Source: CAZKEW01 sp964558915
GTDB taxonomy: Bacteria; Acidobacteriota; Aminicenantia; Aminicenantales; UBA8522
Assembly: GCA_964558915.1 (NCBI GenBank)
Contig: CAZLFV010000035.1
Span: 1 to 24,508, forward strand
Length of the DNA stretch: 24,508 nucleotides
Direction of reading: 5' to 3'
Shown: in pieces, positions 15,516 through 23,760 of the stretch
Numbering within the stretch: the first letter of the stretch is position 1
Layout: every line of letters starts with the position of its first letter
Made by a program: the position numbers and the translations under genes
Notes under the pieces: generated by a model
The model's input: only the letters and a program-made list of their open reading frames with translations
Told to the model about the DNA's origin: nothing
Database searches by the model: none

Positions 15516-16469
15516 TCATTTTAGCCATGGCATCAAGATTCGGATATAACTATGTTTTGTGATAGGTTTGAGCGAGTAGCGGGTTCCGTTGATGATCGCC
15601 CTGGCCGCGAGGAGCCCGCTTTCAATTGCCGGGCCGATCCCCTCCCCCATGTCAACAGTTGCCAAGCCTGAGGCGTCACCAGTAATGAAGGCATGATCCG
15701 ACTCGCATACGTCTAAACCTTGTCTGAGATAATAATTATATCCCCGGGGATCAAATGCATGTTTTTTCACCAAGGAAAGGCCTTCCAGCTTCTTAACGAA
15801 GCAACCCCAGTGGTCGAGGATCGTCTCCCCTCTCTCCCTTAGTGCGGCCAATTTCCCACCGATGCCAATATTCAAATAGCCGTTGCCTTTGGGGACATAC
15901 CAAGAATATCCCGGCAAATCGTTGTCGTAAAACCAGAGATAGCAGTTATTATCCTTGTAGTCATACAGGAATTCCTCTCCCAGGGCAGTAATCTGCCGCT
16001 CCTGCACCCGAGGACTGATTTCCTGGAAGAAAGTCCGGTAGACAGGACAATGCGTTCCGCCGGCTCCCACCAGGTACTTGCAGCGAAAAAGATCATCAAT
16101 GATGTAGGTGCCGTTCTCCTTCCGAAGATTATTGACCGTGTGTTGATGTACGGGGACACTGGCCCGCTCCAATAACCAATGATCAAACTCGCTCCTTCTT
16201 ATGGAGTGCTGGCGGGTTCTCACCGTAAATTTCTTTCCCTTAAAGCTAAGATGAAGTTTCTTGAAGGTCACAAGGCTGTGAGGATAATCCTCGATTTTGA
16301 GCTCGAGGTCTTTGAATACTTTTGGAGTAATCCAGCCTGCGCAGACTTTGTGACGGGGAAACGTCTTCTTCTCAAGAATAATCGTATCAATATCGTTCTC
16401 TTTGAGTTTCAAGGCGCACGTGGAGCCGGCCGGACCGCCGCCGACAATTATGACCTCCGAATTGATCAC
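15516..16469 (-). CDS. Geranylgeranyl-reductase-family FAD-dependent oxidoreductase
   Basis: This is a flavoprotein of the geranylgeranyl reductase/FixC-like group, which reduces C=C bonds of isoprenoids or oxidises various substrates. The 317-aa product opens with the dinucleotide-binding motif VIIVGGGPAGS (GGGPAG at 10-15). It has the HKVCAGWITPKVF segment equivalent to the family's PxxxxCGG region, YLVGAGGTHCPVR-like second FAD contacts, and GDASGLATVDMGEGIGPAIE near residues 268-287. It is slightly shorter than typical members (about 380 aa). The start is GTG at 16469, 14 nt after the methyltransferase stop, so the two are co-transcribed. A lipid substrate shared with its neighbour is an inference from context. 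Confidence 0.85.
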   Translation of the reverse strand: MINSEVIIVGGGPAGSTCALKLKENDIDTIILEKKTFPRHKVCAGWITPKVFKDLELKIEDYPHSLVTFKKLHLSFKGKKFTVRTRQHSIRRSEFDHWLLERASVPVHQHTVNNLRKENGTYIIDDLFRCKYLVGAGGTHCPVYRTFFQEISPRVQERQITALGEEFLYDYKDNNCYLWFYDNDLPGYSWYVPKGNGYLNIGIGGKLAALRERGETILDHWGCFVKKLEGLSLVKKHAFDPRGYNYYLRQGLDVCESDHAFITGDASGLATVDMGEGIGPAIESGLLAARAIINGTRYSLKPITKHSYIRILMPWLK

Positions 16470-16483
16470 CTCAGCTCATCCCT

Positions 16484-17605
16484 TTAGCTGAAACGGCAGT
16501 TGGGTTGAGGTTTTCCTTGCTTCGTCATCACAATTTGCCAGAGCTGATTGCCCCTCGAGCGAAACCCGGCCGCGGCACTGAGGAGATAGTATCGCCACAT
16601 CCGATAGAAGCGCTCCCCATATTTGTCTTTCAAACTTGGCCAGGCCGCTTCGAAATTAGCATGCCAGGCCATGAGTGTTTTGTCATAGTCGGGCCCAAAA
16701 TTGTGCCAATCTTCCATGACAAATATCTTTTCCATGGCTTTTCCAATCTGGGCAATCGAGGGGATTAAACCGTTGGGGAAAATATACTTGGTGGTCCAGG
16801 CATTGCCGGTCGTCATGCTGACATTGCCGCCGATGGTGTGGATAAAAGCGATTCCGTCCTCTTTGAGGCAGCGATCGGCGACTTTCATATAAATCCCGTA
16901 GTTCTTGTAGCCGACGTGCTCCAGAATGCCGATTGAAATAACCCGGTCATATATTCCGCTGACATTGCGGTAATCTTCGAGGTCGATTCTTACAGGAAGC
17001 CCCTGGCAGAGTTCCCGGCCAAGCTCAACTTGCTCTTTGGACACGGTCACAGCCGTGACATTGGCGCCATATTTTTCAGCCGCATATTTGGCGAAAGAGC
17101 CCCACCCGCATCCGAGTTCCAGGACCGTCATCCCGGGCTTGAGGTTGATTTTCTGGCAAACGAGCTCGAGTTTGGCTTCCTGCGCCTCGTCCAGGTTCTT
17201 GGCGTTCTTCCAGTAGCCGCAGGTGTAAAGTAATCTTTTGTCCAGCATGGCTTTGTAGAGGTCGTTGCCAATGTCATAATGCCGCTCCCCCACCTGGTAG
17301 GCGCGGCGCAGACTTTGGAGGTTGAACATTTTGGATTTCAGGACATGCCAGGTGAGCCTCAAGCTCCCTTTCACTTTTTCCTCCAGCTTAGCCAGCAAAA
17401 TTCGAGTCAGCAATTGGTCAATCGCCTGGCAATCCCACCATCCGTCCATGTAGGACTCCCCCAACCCAAGAGCTCCATTCTTTAAGATGCGTTGATATAC
17501 GTTATTGTTGTGCACCTGGATATCGTAAGGATTCTTTCCATTAATGGTGATTCCTGCCAAGGACAATAATTCTTCTGCGGTTCTTTCAGGTTTGCTTTTG
17601 GCCAT
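16484..17605 (-). CDS. cfa: Cyclopropane-fatty-acyl-phospholipid synthase family methyltransferase
   Basis: The family transfers a methyl group from S-adenosylmethionine to a double bond of a membrane phospholipid acyl chain. The 373-aa product is close to E. coli Cfa (382 aa) and aligns along its length. It has the SAM motif VLELGCGWGSFAKYAAEKYG, ILEHVGYKNYGIYM, AFIHTIGG, KYIFPNGLIPSIAQI, MEDWHNFGPDYDKTLMAW and AGFRSRGNQLWQ. The bicarbonate-site residues (Cys in YTCGYW, Glu in LEHVG, His in FIHTIG, Tyr in GPDYDKT) are kept, but the position of E. coli Cys354 reads Ala. The frame is open to 17878; the ATG at 17605 is preferred because GGAGGAGC precedes it. The flavin reductase 14 nt downstream hints at a product other than a plain cyclopropane. 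Confidence 0.9.
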   Translation of the reverse strand: MAKSKPERTAEELLSLAGITINGKNPYDIQVHNNNVYQRILKNGALGLGESYMDGWWDCQAIDQLLTRILLAKLEEKVKGSLRLTWHVLKSKMFNLQSLRRAYQVGERHYDIGNDLYKAMLDKRLLYTCGYWKNAKNLDEAQEAKLELVCQKINLKPGMTVLELGCGWGSFAKYAAEKYGANVTAVTVSKEQVELGRELCQGLPVRIDLEDYRNVSGIYDRVISIGILEHVGYKNYGIYMKVADRCLKEDGIAFIHTIGGNVSMTTGNAWTTKYIFPNGLIPSIAQIGKAMEKIFVMEDWHNFGPDYDKTLMAWHANFEAAWPSLKDKYGERFYRMWRYYLLSAAAGFRSRGNQLWQIVMTKQGKPQPNCRFS

Positions 17606-17739
17606 TTTGCTCCTCCATAGATCAGCTTGAGGCTGACAAAAATTATGACCCAATCTTCCCCTTGCGAGGGCGAGCATAGAATAGTGATTTGAGGAAAAAG
17701 AGTCAAATCGGACCGGCCTGCAACTTCTATTAAATTGAG

Positions 17740-17768
17740 TTGACATTCTATTGACTTCCGTTTTAAAT
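17740..17768 (+). promoter_or_regulatory. Candidate promoter of the NTF2-like lipoprotein gene
   Basis: TTGACA (17740-17745) is a perfect -35 box. A 17-nt spacer leads to TTAAAT (17763-17768, 4/6), about 88 nt before the ATG at 17856, in the divergent region shared with the cfa-like gene. Confidence 0.45.
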
Positions 17769-17855
17769 AATAGCCACGTTCCCCAAAGGATCGGATCGCA
17801 TTTTTTTGAGTCTTTAGGGGTAGTGCTCAAGCAACGTAAATATAAGGAGGGTAAA

Positions 17856-18392
17856 ATGAAAAAATCTTTTCCACTCATTATCTTTCTGGCCCTTGGCTTT
17901 TTAATCTTTTTGGCTTTGAGCTGCGAGAAGGCGGAGAAGGAAGAGGTCGGAGCAGCCCCGGCTGTTATCGACCTGGAAGCGGCAAAAGCAGCCGTCAGTT
18001 CGGCACTTGACCAGCTGGATCAAGCTTATGAGACAGAAAACCTTGAGCTTTTTTCGAAAGTCATGGCTCCAGATCCGGACATGGTTATCTTCGGCACTGA
18101 CGCGGCTGAAAAATTTGTCGGCTATGAATCCGCTGCGGAATCAATGAAAAAGCAATTCGAATCCTATGAAGAGACCAAAGTGACATCAAGAGAGCGCTTC
18201 GTCAAAGTTCACAAATCAGGCGAAGTGGCATGGTTTTCTGAGCTCTGGGATGTTTCGGGAAAAGCGCAAGGCCAACCCTATGCGCTCGAGGGGATGAGAG
18301 TTACAGGAGTCTTAGAGAAGCGGGATGGAAACTGGGTCGTCGTCCAATGGCATGCCTCTATTCCGGTTTCCGGCCAGGCCGTGAAATACTAG
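17856..18392 (+). CDS. NTF2/SnoaL-like (DUF4440-type) lipoprotein
   Basis: The 178-aa product has a lipoprotein signal peptide with lipobox LALSC (Cys near residue 24) and a short charged linker. An NTF2-like alpha+beta domain follows: AVSSALDQLDQAYETENLEL, then FSKVMAPDPDMVIFGTD and GNWVVVQWHASIPVSG at the end. Such domains bind small ligands or act as SnoaL-type enzymes; no specific substrate is evident. The ATG at 17856 follows AAGGAGG, so the longer open frame from 17751 is not used. The gene is divergent from cfa and 195 nt before the nitroreductase. Confidence 0.87.
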   Translation: MKKSFPLIIFLALGFLIFLALSCEKAEKEEVGAAPAVIDLEAAKAAVSSALDQLDQAYETENLELFSKVMAPDPDMVIFGTDAAEKFVGYESAAESMKKQFESYEETKVTSRERFVKVHKSGEVAWFSELWDVSGKAQGQPYALEGMRVTGVLEKRDGNWVVVQWHASIPVSGQAVKY

Positions 18393-18444
18393 GTCCAAAA
18401 ACAAGCAAAGAGGCAAATAGAGTATAGCCCTGTTTATTTATTGG

Positions 18445-18470
18445 CGGCCAGTATTTCGGCCGAATCTTTT
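18445..18470 (+). terminator. Weak candidate terminator after the NTF2-like gene
   Basis: CGGCC (18445-18449) and GGCCG (18458-18462) form a 5-bp GC stem with an 8-nt loop, followed by AATCTTTT. It lies about 50 nt behind the stop codon. The stem is short and the T run imperfect. Confidence 0.3.
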
Positions 18471-18505
18471 CCATGATCTTCTCTTTCCTTCGGGTTTGCA
18501 TTTGC

Positions 18506-18534
18506 TTGACGAGACCGGTAGTTGAGGGTAATTA
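18506..18534 (+). promoter_or_regulatory. Candidate promoter of the nitroreductase gene
   Basis: TTGACG (18506-18511), a 17-nt spacer and TAATTA (18529-18534), or AATTAT with an 18-nt spacer, lie about 55 nt before the ATG at 18588. The -10 box is weak. Confidence 0.35.
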
Positions 18535-18587
18535 TTGACTGAAACGAGCGAGAGATCAAAGCCGTTTAAGATATTGGAGGTGCCAAC

Positions 18588-19358
18588 ATGATAAAGGCAT
18601 TCATCAAAGGATTTTTTCTGACCTCTTTGCTCCTGCTTCCCATTTTGAACATGGCGCAGGCGCAAGACCTGAAAACCATCAAACTGAACGAGCCAAACAA
18701 GAAGCGGGGGCTTCCCGTCATGGAGGCCTTATCTTTAAGGGCCTCTGTCAGAGAGTGGTCTGACAAGGAAGTCAGCCTTCAGGACCTCTCCGACCTTCTT
18801 TGGGCCGCCAACGGGATCAACCGCCCGGAAAGCAAAAAGCGCACCGCCGCGTCGGCCATGAACGCCCAGGATGTCGATATCTACGTGTTCATGAAAGACG
18901 GCGTTTACCTTTATGATGCCCTCGGGCATGCGCTCATACCCGTGGTCGCGGGTGACTACCGTAACGAGATCGTAATGCGACGTCCCGGAGGGCCTGGAGG
19001 ACCGGGAGGGCCACCGGGGGCTAAACCGGAAGGAGCTCCTGCTGCTCCGCCAGCCAAACCAGAAGGTCCTCCCCCGCCTGGAGCCAAGCCGCCCGGCGGG
19101 CCGCCCTCTCCAGCGCCTATCCAGCTAATATTGGTGTCGGACGCGTCCCGGTTTGGCGGAGGAACACCGGAACTAAAACATGAGTGGGGAGCCATAGACA
19201 CCGGAATCGTATCGCAAAACATCGCCCTGTTTTGCGCCGGGACAGGGATGGTCACGCGCCCCCGCGCTTCAATTGCTCAAGACCGCGTCAAGGAATTGCT
19301 AAAGCTCAAAGACACCCAGCACGCTTTTTTGAACCATCCCATCGGGTATCCAAAATAA
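18588..19358 (+). CDS. Exported nitroreductase-family protein (SagB/ThcOx-like) with Gly/Pro-rich insert
   Basis: Nitroreductase-fold proteins are FMN-dependent oxidoreductases. The 256-aa product has an N-terminal signal peptide (cleavage near AQA/Q, residue 26), so it should act in the periplasm. The fold is seen in VMEALSLRASVREWSDKE (residues 44-61, the FMN-binding Arg-Ser-xRx region), LSDLLWAANGINRP, MKDGVYLYDALGHALIPVVAGDYR and WGAIDTGIVSQNIALFCAGT. Residues 132-177 are an insert of Gly, Pro and Ala with imperfect AKPEGxP repeats, replacing the short loop usual here. Other parts appear intact. The ATG at 18588 follows GGAGGTG. Electron donor and substrate are unknown, and no partner cyclodehydratase gene is present. 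Confidence 0.85.
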   Translation: MIKAFIKGFFLTSLLLLPILNMAQAQDLKTIKLNEPNKKRGLPVMEALSLRASVREWSDKEVSLQDLSDLLWAANGINRPESKKRTAASAMNAQDVDIYVFMKDGVYLYDALGHALIPVVAGDYRNEIVMRRPGGPGGPGGPPGAKPEGAPAAPPAKPEGPPPPGAKPPGGPPSPAPIQLILVSDASRFGGGTPELKHEWGAIDTGIVSQNIALFCAGTGMVTRPRASIAQDRVKELLKLKDTQHAFLNHPIGYPK

Positions 19359-19479
19359 TACTGTATTCTATCTCCCTTTTGGCGGCCCCGGGTCTTTGGC
19401 AGGATGGGCTTCATCCTATTTGACAAAGAGACCGGCTGCTGTTAATCTTAAATCAACTTCGGAGCCGGCAGCAGCGGCC

Positions 19480-22400
19480 ATGAAATGCCCGACATGTCAG
19501 GCTGAGAATCCCGCAGACAGCCAATTCTGTAATAAGTGCGGTTCGGCCCTCGGACAAGTTTCGGGGACATTAACCTTTCCGCTATCTGATGAGGCAAGGA
19601 CTAAGGAAGAGCTCCGTTTTTCTCCAGGCGACCGATTCGGCAAGCGCTACACAATCATTGAGGAGATCGGCCGGGGGGGAATGGGAACCGTTTACAAGGC
19701 CGAGGACAAAGAACTCGGCACCATCGTAGCTCTTAAGATGATCCGCCCCGAGCTATCTTCTCGTCCCCACGTTATCGCCCAGTTCAAGAAGGAAACTCTC
19801 CTAGGCAGGACCATCACTCATGAAAACGTGGTCCGCATCCACGACCTAGGGGAAGTCGACAAGATCAAGTACATTTCGATGGATTATATCAAGGGAGAAA
19901 ATCTTCTCGAGCTGATCCAGACGTCGGGAACATTAACTCTAGCGACGTGTATTAATCTCACCGGACAAATCTGTCAGGCCCTGAAAGCGGCCCATCATAA
20001 GGGAATCATCCACCAGGATCTCAAACCGCAGAATGTCATGGTTGACAATTCCGGCAAAGTCTATGTCATGGACTTTGGGCTGGCCAAATCCTTGGCCATG
20101 GCCGGGGACCGGCCCGCCAAAACTGTCTTCGGAACCCCGAGATATTTTTCGCCGGAACAAGCCAGCGGCGAGGAAGTGGACCAGAGGTCGGACATCTATT
20201 CCCTTGGCGCGATAATGTACGAGATGATCACAGGGACTCCCCCGTTCCTGGCCGACACGATTGATGGCTATATCCATAAGCATCTTTTCGAGCGGCCTTC
20301 CCCGCCATCTAAAATTAATCCCGCGATCCCCCCTTCCTGTGAAAAAATCATCCTTAAGTGCTTGGAAAAGAAAAAAGAGAACAGATACCAGAATATTGAA
20401 GCGGTCCTCCTGGATTTGGAGTCAAAAACAAAGGACAGCCAGGCTTTTATTGCCGCCCGCGTCCGGCCCAAAAATTGGCCGAAGATCGTGTTTGCCGCAG
20501 CCGCTATTCTGATTTTAATCCTGGGCTATTATTTCTTGAGGCACTCTCGCCCGTCACCTTCCCAGCCGCAAAGGAATTTGGTGGCCATCATGTACTCGGT
20601 CAACAATTCTGAAGACAAGATCCAGGACAAATGGCTCCGGTGGGGAATAACCGACCTCCTGACGACCCAACTGGGGCAATCCAAGTATCTCAGCGTCTTT
20701 CCGGAAGATCAGCTGATGCAGATCCTGGAAAATATGGGGGGACTGGAGGAAGAGCAGCATTTATCGAAGACCTTGGACAACATAGTTGACATGGAAAACG
20801 TCGAATATTTTGTCCTGCCGAGTTTTACTAAGACTGGCTCGGGCCTAAGAATCGATCTCAAGGTCCGGAAAGCTGGGGCCAAAGAGTTAATGGGCACGGC
20901 CTTCGTCCAGGGGAAAGGGACGGAAGATCTCTTGCCCATGGTGGATCAACTGGGCTTGAAGGTGAGGTCTATCTTTAATCTTTCACCGACGGATATTGCT
21001 GGCGATTTCAATCAAAGGCTGGACCAAATTACGACGAGCTCACCCGAGGCGCTGAGATACTATGTGGAGGGAGAACAATATTTTGCCCAGGGCGATTTTG
21101 AAGCCAGCATTCAATCTTTGGAAAAAGCCGTCGAGGAGGACCCGAATTACGCTATGGCCTATGAGGTCATGTCCGAGGTTTACTCCTATCTCGGGGACTA
21201 CGATAAGACCAAGGAATTTCTGAAAAAAACTCTCGACCTGGTGGACCGCGTCTCTGAAAGGGACCGTTATGCCATCCAAGGATACGCTGCCATCATTATG
21301 GAGGAGTCGCCACAGCCGGCGCTCAAGAGCTATGAAAAGCTGATCGAGTTTTTTCCTGTAGATGAGTCGGGATATGTCCATCTGGCTTCGATCTACAGGA
21401 ATCTCGAAGAATGGGACAAGGCTATTGACCTGTATGAAAAGCTCCTGCAAATCAACAGCCGCTCAATGTTCGCTTATGACAACCTGGCTTTTATTTATAG
21501 ATCTCAGGGTTTGTATGAAAAAGCCGCAGACATCATTCAGGCGGCAACGAAGATTTTTCCAAAGCAGGCTCTCTTCTCGCTCAATGAGCAGCTCGCTTGG
21601 ATTCTCCTGGTCCAGGGCCGGTATGACCAGGCCGCCGTCGAGATTGATAACATACGCGCTTTCTCGCCGGAAAAGAGCCGTTTTCCTGAGCTCGAAGGCA
21701 ACATTTTTCAACTCCGCGGAGACTTAGAGTCAGCGGCGGCGAAGTATAGTCAACTCCAGCAAAAAGAAGAAAGAGATTTAAGGCCAAAGAGCTTTTTGGG
21801 TCGGCTCTGGACGGCTTATCTTCATCTGCAGCAGGGCCAATATCGTCAAAGTCAGGAGGATATTCTTAAGGGCATTGAAATGGCCCAGAAATCCAAGCGG
21901 ATTTTTGACGAGCTTGAATTTCGGATTCTCTTTGCCTACTCCGAGTTTCAACTTGGGCGGTTCCCCGGAGTCGTTGAAGCGCTGAAGCCAACGGTCGAGA
22001 TGTTCCGTCAAGTTCCGGCACTCAAAAGTGCGCCCAAATACGCTCTGGTTTTATCGGGGATGGCTGAGCTGGGCAGGGGCCAAGTCGAAGAGGCCAAAAA
22101 AATCGCGAAAAACATCAGGGAACTTATTGATATCAAAGGCCCCCAAAAGCACCTGAGATATTATGACCATCTTCTGGGCTGGATTGCTTTAGCCGAGAAG
22201 CGCCCAGCTGACGCCGCAGGATATTTTGAACAGGCGGTCTCTCTGCTTCCTGCTCAAAGAGATAACGTTGATGAGCAGGCCTTCTACTATGACGGTCTGG
22301 CCGCGGCTCGCTATCAGGGCGGCGATTATGCCAAAGCCAAAGAAGCCTACCAAAGGGTCATCTCTATGACAACGGGGAGGCTGCGCTGGGGGGACATTTA

Positions 22401-22566
22401 TGCCCGGGCTTTCTACTGGCTGGGAAAAATCAGCCAGAAAGAAGGGAACGTCCGGGAGGCCCGGGCGCATTACGAAATGTTTCTGAAGATTTGGGAAAAT
22501 GCAGATGGCGGGATGCCGGAGGCTGTTGACGCCACAACACAGCTCGCCGCACTCAAAAGCCCTTAG
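19480..22566 (+). CDS. Membrane-anchored Ser/Thr protein kinase with zinc ribbon and TPR sensor region
   Basis: The 1028-aa product starts with a zinc ribbon (C3, C6, C17, C20). A Hanks-type kinase follows at about 55-320 with the glycine loop GRGGMGTVYK, Lys86 in VALK, catalytic loop HQDLKPQN (Asp180 kept, Arg replaced by Gln179), DFG at 198-200 and SPE. One membrane segment lies at 335-353. Beyond it a FlgO/TolB-like alpha/beta domain (LVAIMYSVNN, WLRWGITDLLTTQL) leads into a long array of TPR repeats to the end. The kinase is therefore cytoplasmic and the TPR region probably extracytoplasmic. The ATG at 19480 opens the zinc ribbon; the frame extends to 19396 but that part lacks features. 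The ribosome binding site is weak (GGAG 15 nt upstream). Confidence 0.92.
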   Translation: MKCPTCQAENPADSQFCNKCGSALGQVSGTLTFPLSDEARTKEELRFSPGDRFGKRYTIIEEIGRGGMGTVYKAEDKELGTIVALKMIRPELSSRPHVIAQFKKETLLGRTITHENVVRIHDLGEVDKIKYISMDYIKGENLLELIQTSGTLTLATCINLTGQICQALKAAHHKGIIHQDLKPQNVMVDNSGKVYVMDFGLAKSLAMAGDRPAKTVFGTPRYFSPEQASGEEVDQRSDIYSLGAIMYEMITGTPPFLADTIDGYIHKHLFERPSPPSKINPAIPPSCEKIILKCLEKKKENRYQNIEAVLLDLESKTKDSQAFIAARVRPKNWPKIVFAAAAILILILGYYFLRHSRPSPSQPQRNLVAIMYSVNNSEDKIQDKWLRWGITDLLTTQLGQSKYLSVFPEDQLMQILENMGGLEEEQHLSKTLDNIVDMENVEYFVLPSFTKTGSGLRIDLKVRKAGAKELMGTAFVQGKGTEDLLPMVDQLGLKVRSIFNLSPTDIAGDFNQRLDQITTSSPEALRYYVEGEQYFAQGDFEASIQSLEKAVEEDPNYAMAYEVMSEVYSYLGDYDKTKEFLKKTLDLVDRVSERDRYAIQGYAAIIMEESPQPALKSYEKLIEFFPVDESGYVHLASIYRNLEEWDKAIDLYEKLLQINSRSMFAYDNLAFIYRSQGLYEKAADIIQAATKIFPKQALFSLNEQLAWILLVQGRYDQAAVEIDNIRAFSPEKSRFPELEGNIFQLRGDLESAAAKYSQLQQKEERDLRPKSFLGRLWTAYLHLQQGQYRQSQEDILKGIEMAQKSKRIFDELEFRILFAYSEFQLGRFPGVVEALKPTVEMFRQVPALKSAPKYALVLSGMAELGRGQVEEAKKIAKNIRELIDIKGPQKHLRYYDHLLGWIALAEKRPADAAGYFEQAVSLLPAQRDNVDEQAFYYDGLAAARYQGGDYAKAKEAYQRVISMTTGRLRWGDIYARAFYWLGKISQKEGNVREARAHYEMFLKIWENADGGMPEAVDATTQLAALKSP

Positions 22567-22587
22567 CCGGCTAGATGTGACTTTTTC

Positions 22588-23664
22588 TCAGTGATTCGAC
22601 TTTCTGAACTCCTCCAAAAACAGTCTTTTTTCTTTTCTCCACATCTTAGCCCCATGGCAGCTCGAAGCCGAGATCCGGCCAATTTTCCGGCTAGTTAAAG
22701 CGGCCGAAACTGGACAGATAAAGCAGTCCTTGATCTCGTCACATTGTGCGCATGGCCCGTCCGGTGTCGAAAAGCAGTCCATTCGCAGCGTCAGATAGTT
22801 CATGAGCTTTTGAGGATAAATATTTCGGTGATCCTTGATGAATGTATCGACGTTGCCGAAACAATACTTTTGGGACTCCCGTATGTTTGGGGAGCCTTTG
22901 AAATACTGGGGGAATAAGAAGCAGCCCCAGAGCGTTCCGTCAGCTGCCAGAGTCATTTTTTTCAGGCCGGCCGGGCAGCGGTAGACCGCCTTTTCCAATT
23001 CCTCAGTTAGATCTGCCCAGGGAAGGTCTGCTATTTTTCGATAACGGGACCCGAAGTAACTACGAGCGAGGGCCATCTCCTTTTTCAGCCTGAGGACGGA
23101 CGATTTAGTCCAGGGGGCTTTGCGGCTAAAGGCAACGCCGATTTTTGGAACACCTATCTCTGCGATCAGCTTAAGCGAGTTAGAGAAAAAACCAATAGTC
23201 TCCGTTGTGAACACGCTGTTGGTCTTTAGGGAAATCCGCGGCCTTGCCAGAATCTTCGGGATGACTGAGACAAGAAAATCGAAGCTCCCTTTTTTTCTGG
23301 AAATATCTTGAGCCAAACCGTCAAAGCTTAACAGAACAGAAAATTCGTACTCTTCTAAGAAATCTAAAATACAATCATTCAAGAGGCTGCCGTTGGTGCT
23401 GAGAGAATAACGAACTTGAAGTGTTCGTTTTCTTGATAACCCTTCCATGTGCCCAACTGTGCGCCTGATCTCATCAAAGGCCAGAAGGGGCTCGCCGCCA
23501 TAGAAATCGATGAAGCAATTCTGGGCTAAGTATGGCATAAAAAATTCTATAGTCCGACTTAGAATGACTGAATCTAGCCTCTGCTTGCCTTTCTTTTGAT
23601 AACAGTATGCGCAACGGAAATTGCATTGATTTGTCAAGATGAAGGTAAAACTAGACAACTCCAT
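22588..23664 (-). CDS. Radical SAM/SPASM protein, probable peptide-modifying maturase
   Basis: The product (358 aa) carries the radical-SAM cluster motif CNFRCAYC (Cys14, 18, 21) right at its N-terminus, followed by IDFYGGEPLLAFDEI, typical of SPASM-type maturases. The C-terminal half has a SPASM/twitch cysteine set: CPAG...DGTLWGC, then CAQC, CFICP and a last Cys in SSCHG, which should hold auxiliary iron-sulfur clusters. Such enzymes commonly install thioether, C-C or other crosslinks in ribosomal peptides. No N-terminal peptide-recognition (RRE) domain is present. The ATG at 23664 is preferred for its AGGA at 8 nt; an ATG three codons earlier has none. A 69-aa peptide gene lies 96 nt upstream on the same strand and is the obvious candidate substrate. 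The gene is convergent with the kinase at 19480-22566. Confidence 0.87.
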   Translation of the reverse strand: MELSSFTFILTNQCNFRCAYCYQKKGKQRLDSVILSRTIEFFMPYLAQNCFIDFYGGEPLLAFDEIRRTVGHMEGLSRKRTLQVRYSLSTNGSLLNDCILDFLEEYEFSVLLSFDGLAQDISRKKGSFDFLVSVIPKILARPRISLKTNSVFTTETIGFFSNSLKLIAEIGVPKIGVAFSRKAPWTKSSVLRLKKEMALARSYFGSRYRKIADLPWADLTEELEKAVYRCPAGLKKMTLAADGTLWGCFLFPQYFKGSPNIRESQKYCFGNVDTFIKDHRNIYPQKLMNYLTLRMDCFSTPDGPCAQCDEIKDCFICPVSAALTSRKIGRISASSCHGAKMWRKEKRLFLEEFRKSNH

Positions 23665-23760
23665 TTTTGTCATCCTATGCTTTCTCGCGAAAAAGATACC
23701 GCTCTAAATTTTAGATCGCGAAGATTTTTCTTATTTAGTATGGTTTAATAGGCGGGAAGA

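Noticed and set aside
18970..19120. Gly/Pro-rich repeat as a CRISPR or tandem DNA repeat
   Set aside because: The repetition is at the codon level inside one open frame, irregular in length, with no spacers.
18588..19358. SagB-type partner of a thiazole/oxazole RiPP cluster
   Set aside because: The protein has a signal peptide, and no YcaO, cyclodehydratase or precursor gene is nearby, so a peptide-modifying role is not supported.
22564..22573. TAGCCGGCTA palindrome between convergent genes as a terminator
   Set aside because: It is a 10-bp palindrome with no loop and no clean T tract directly behind it.
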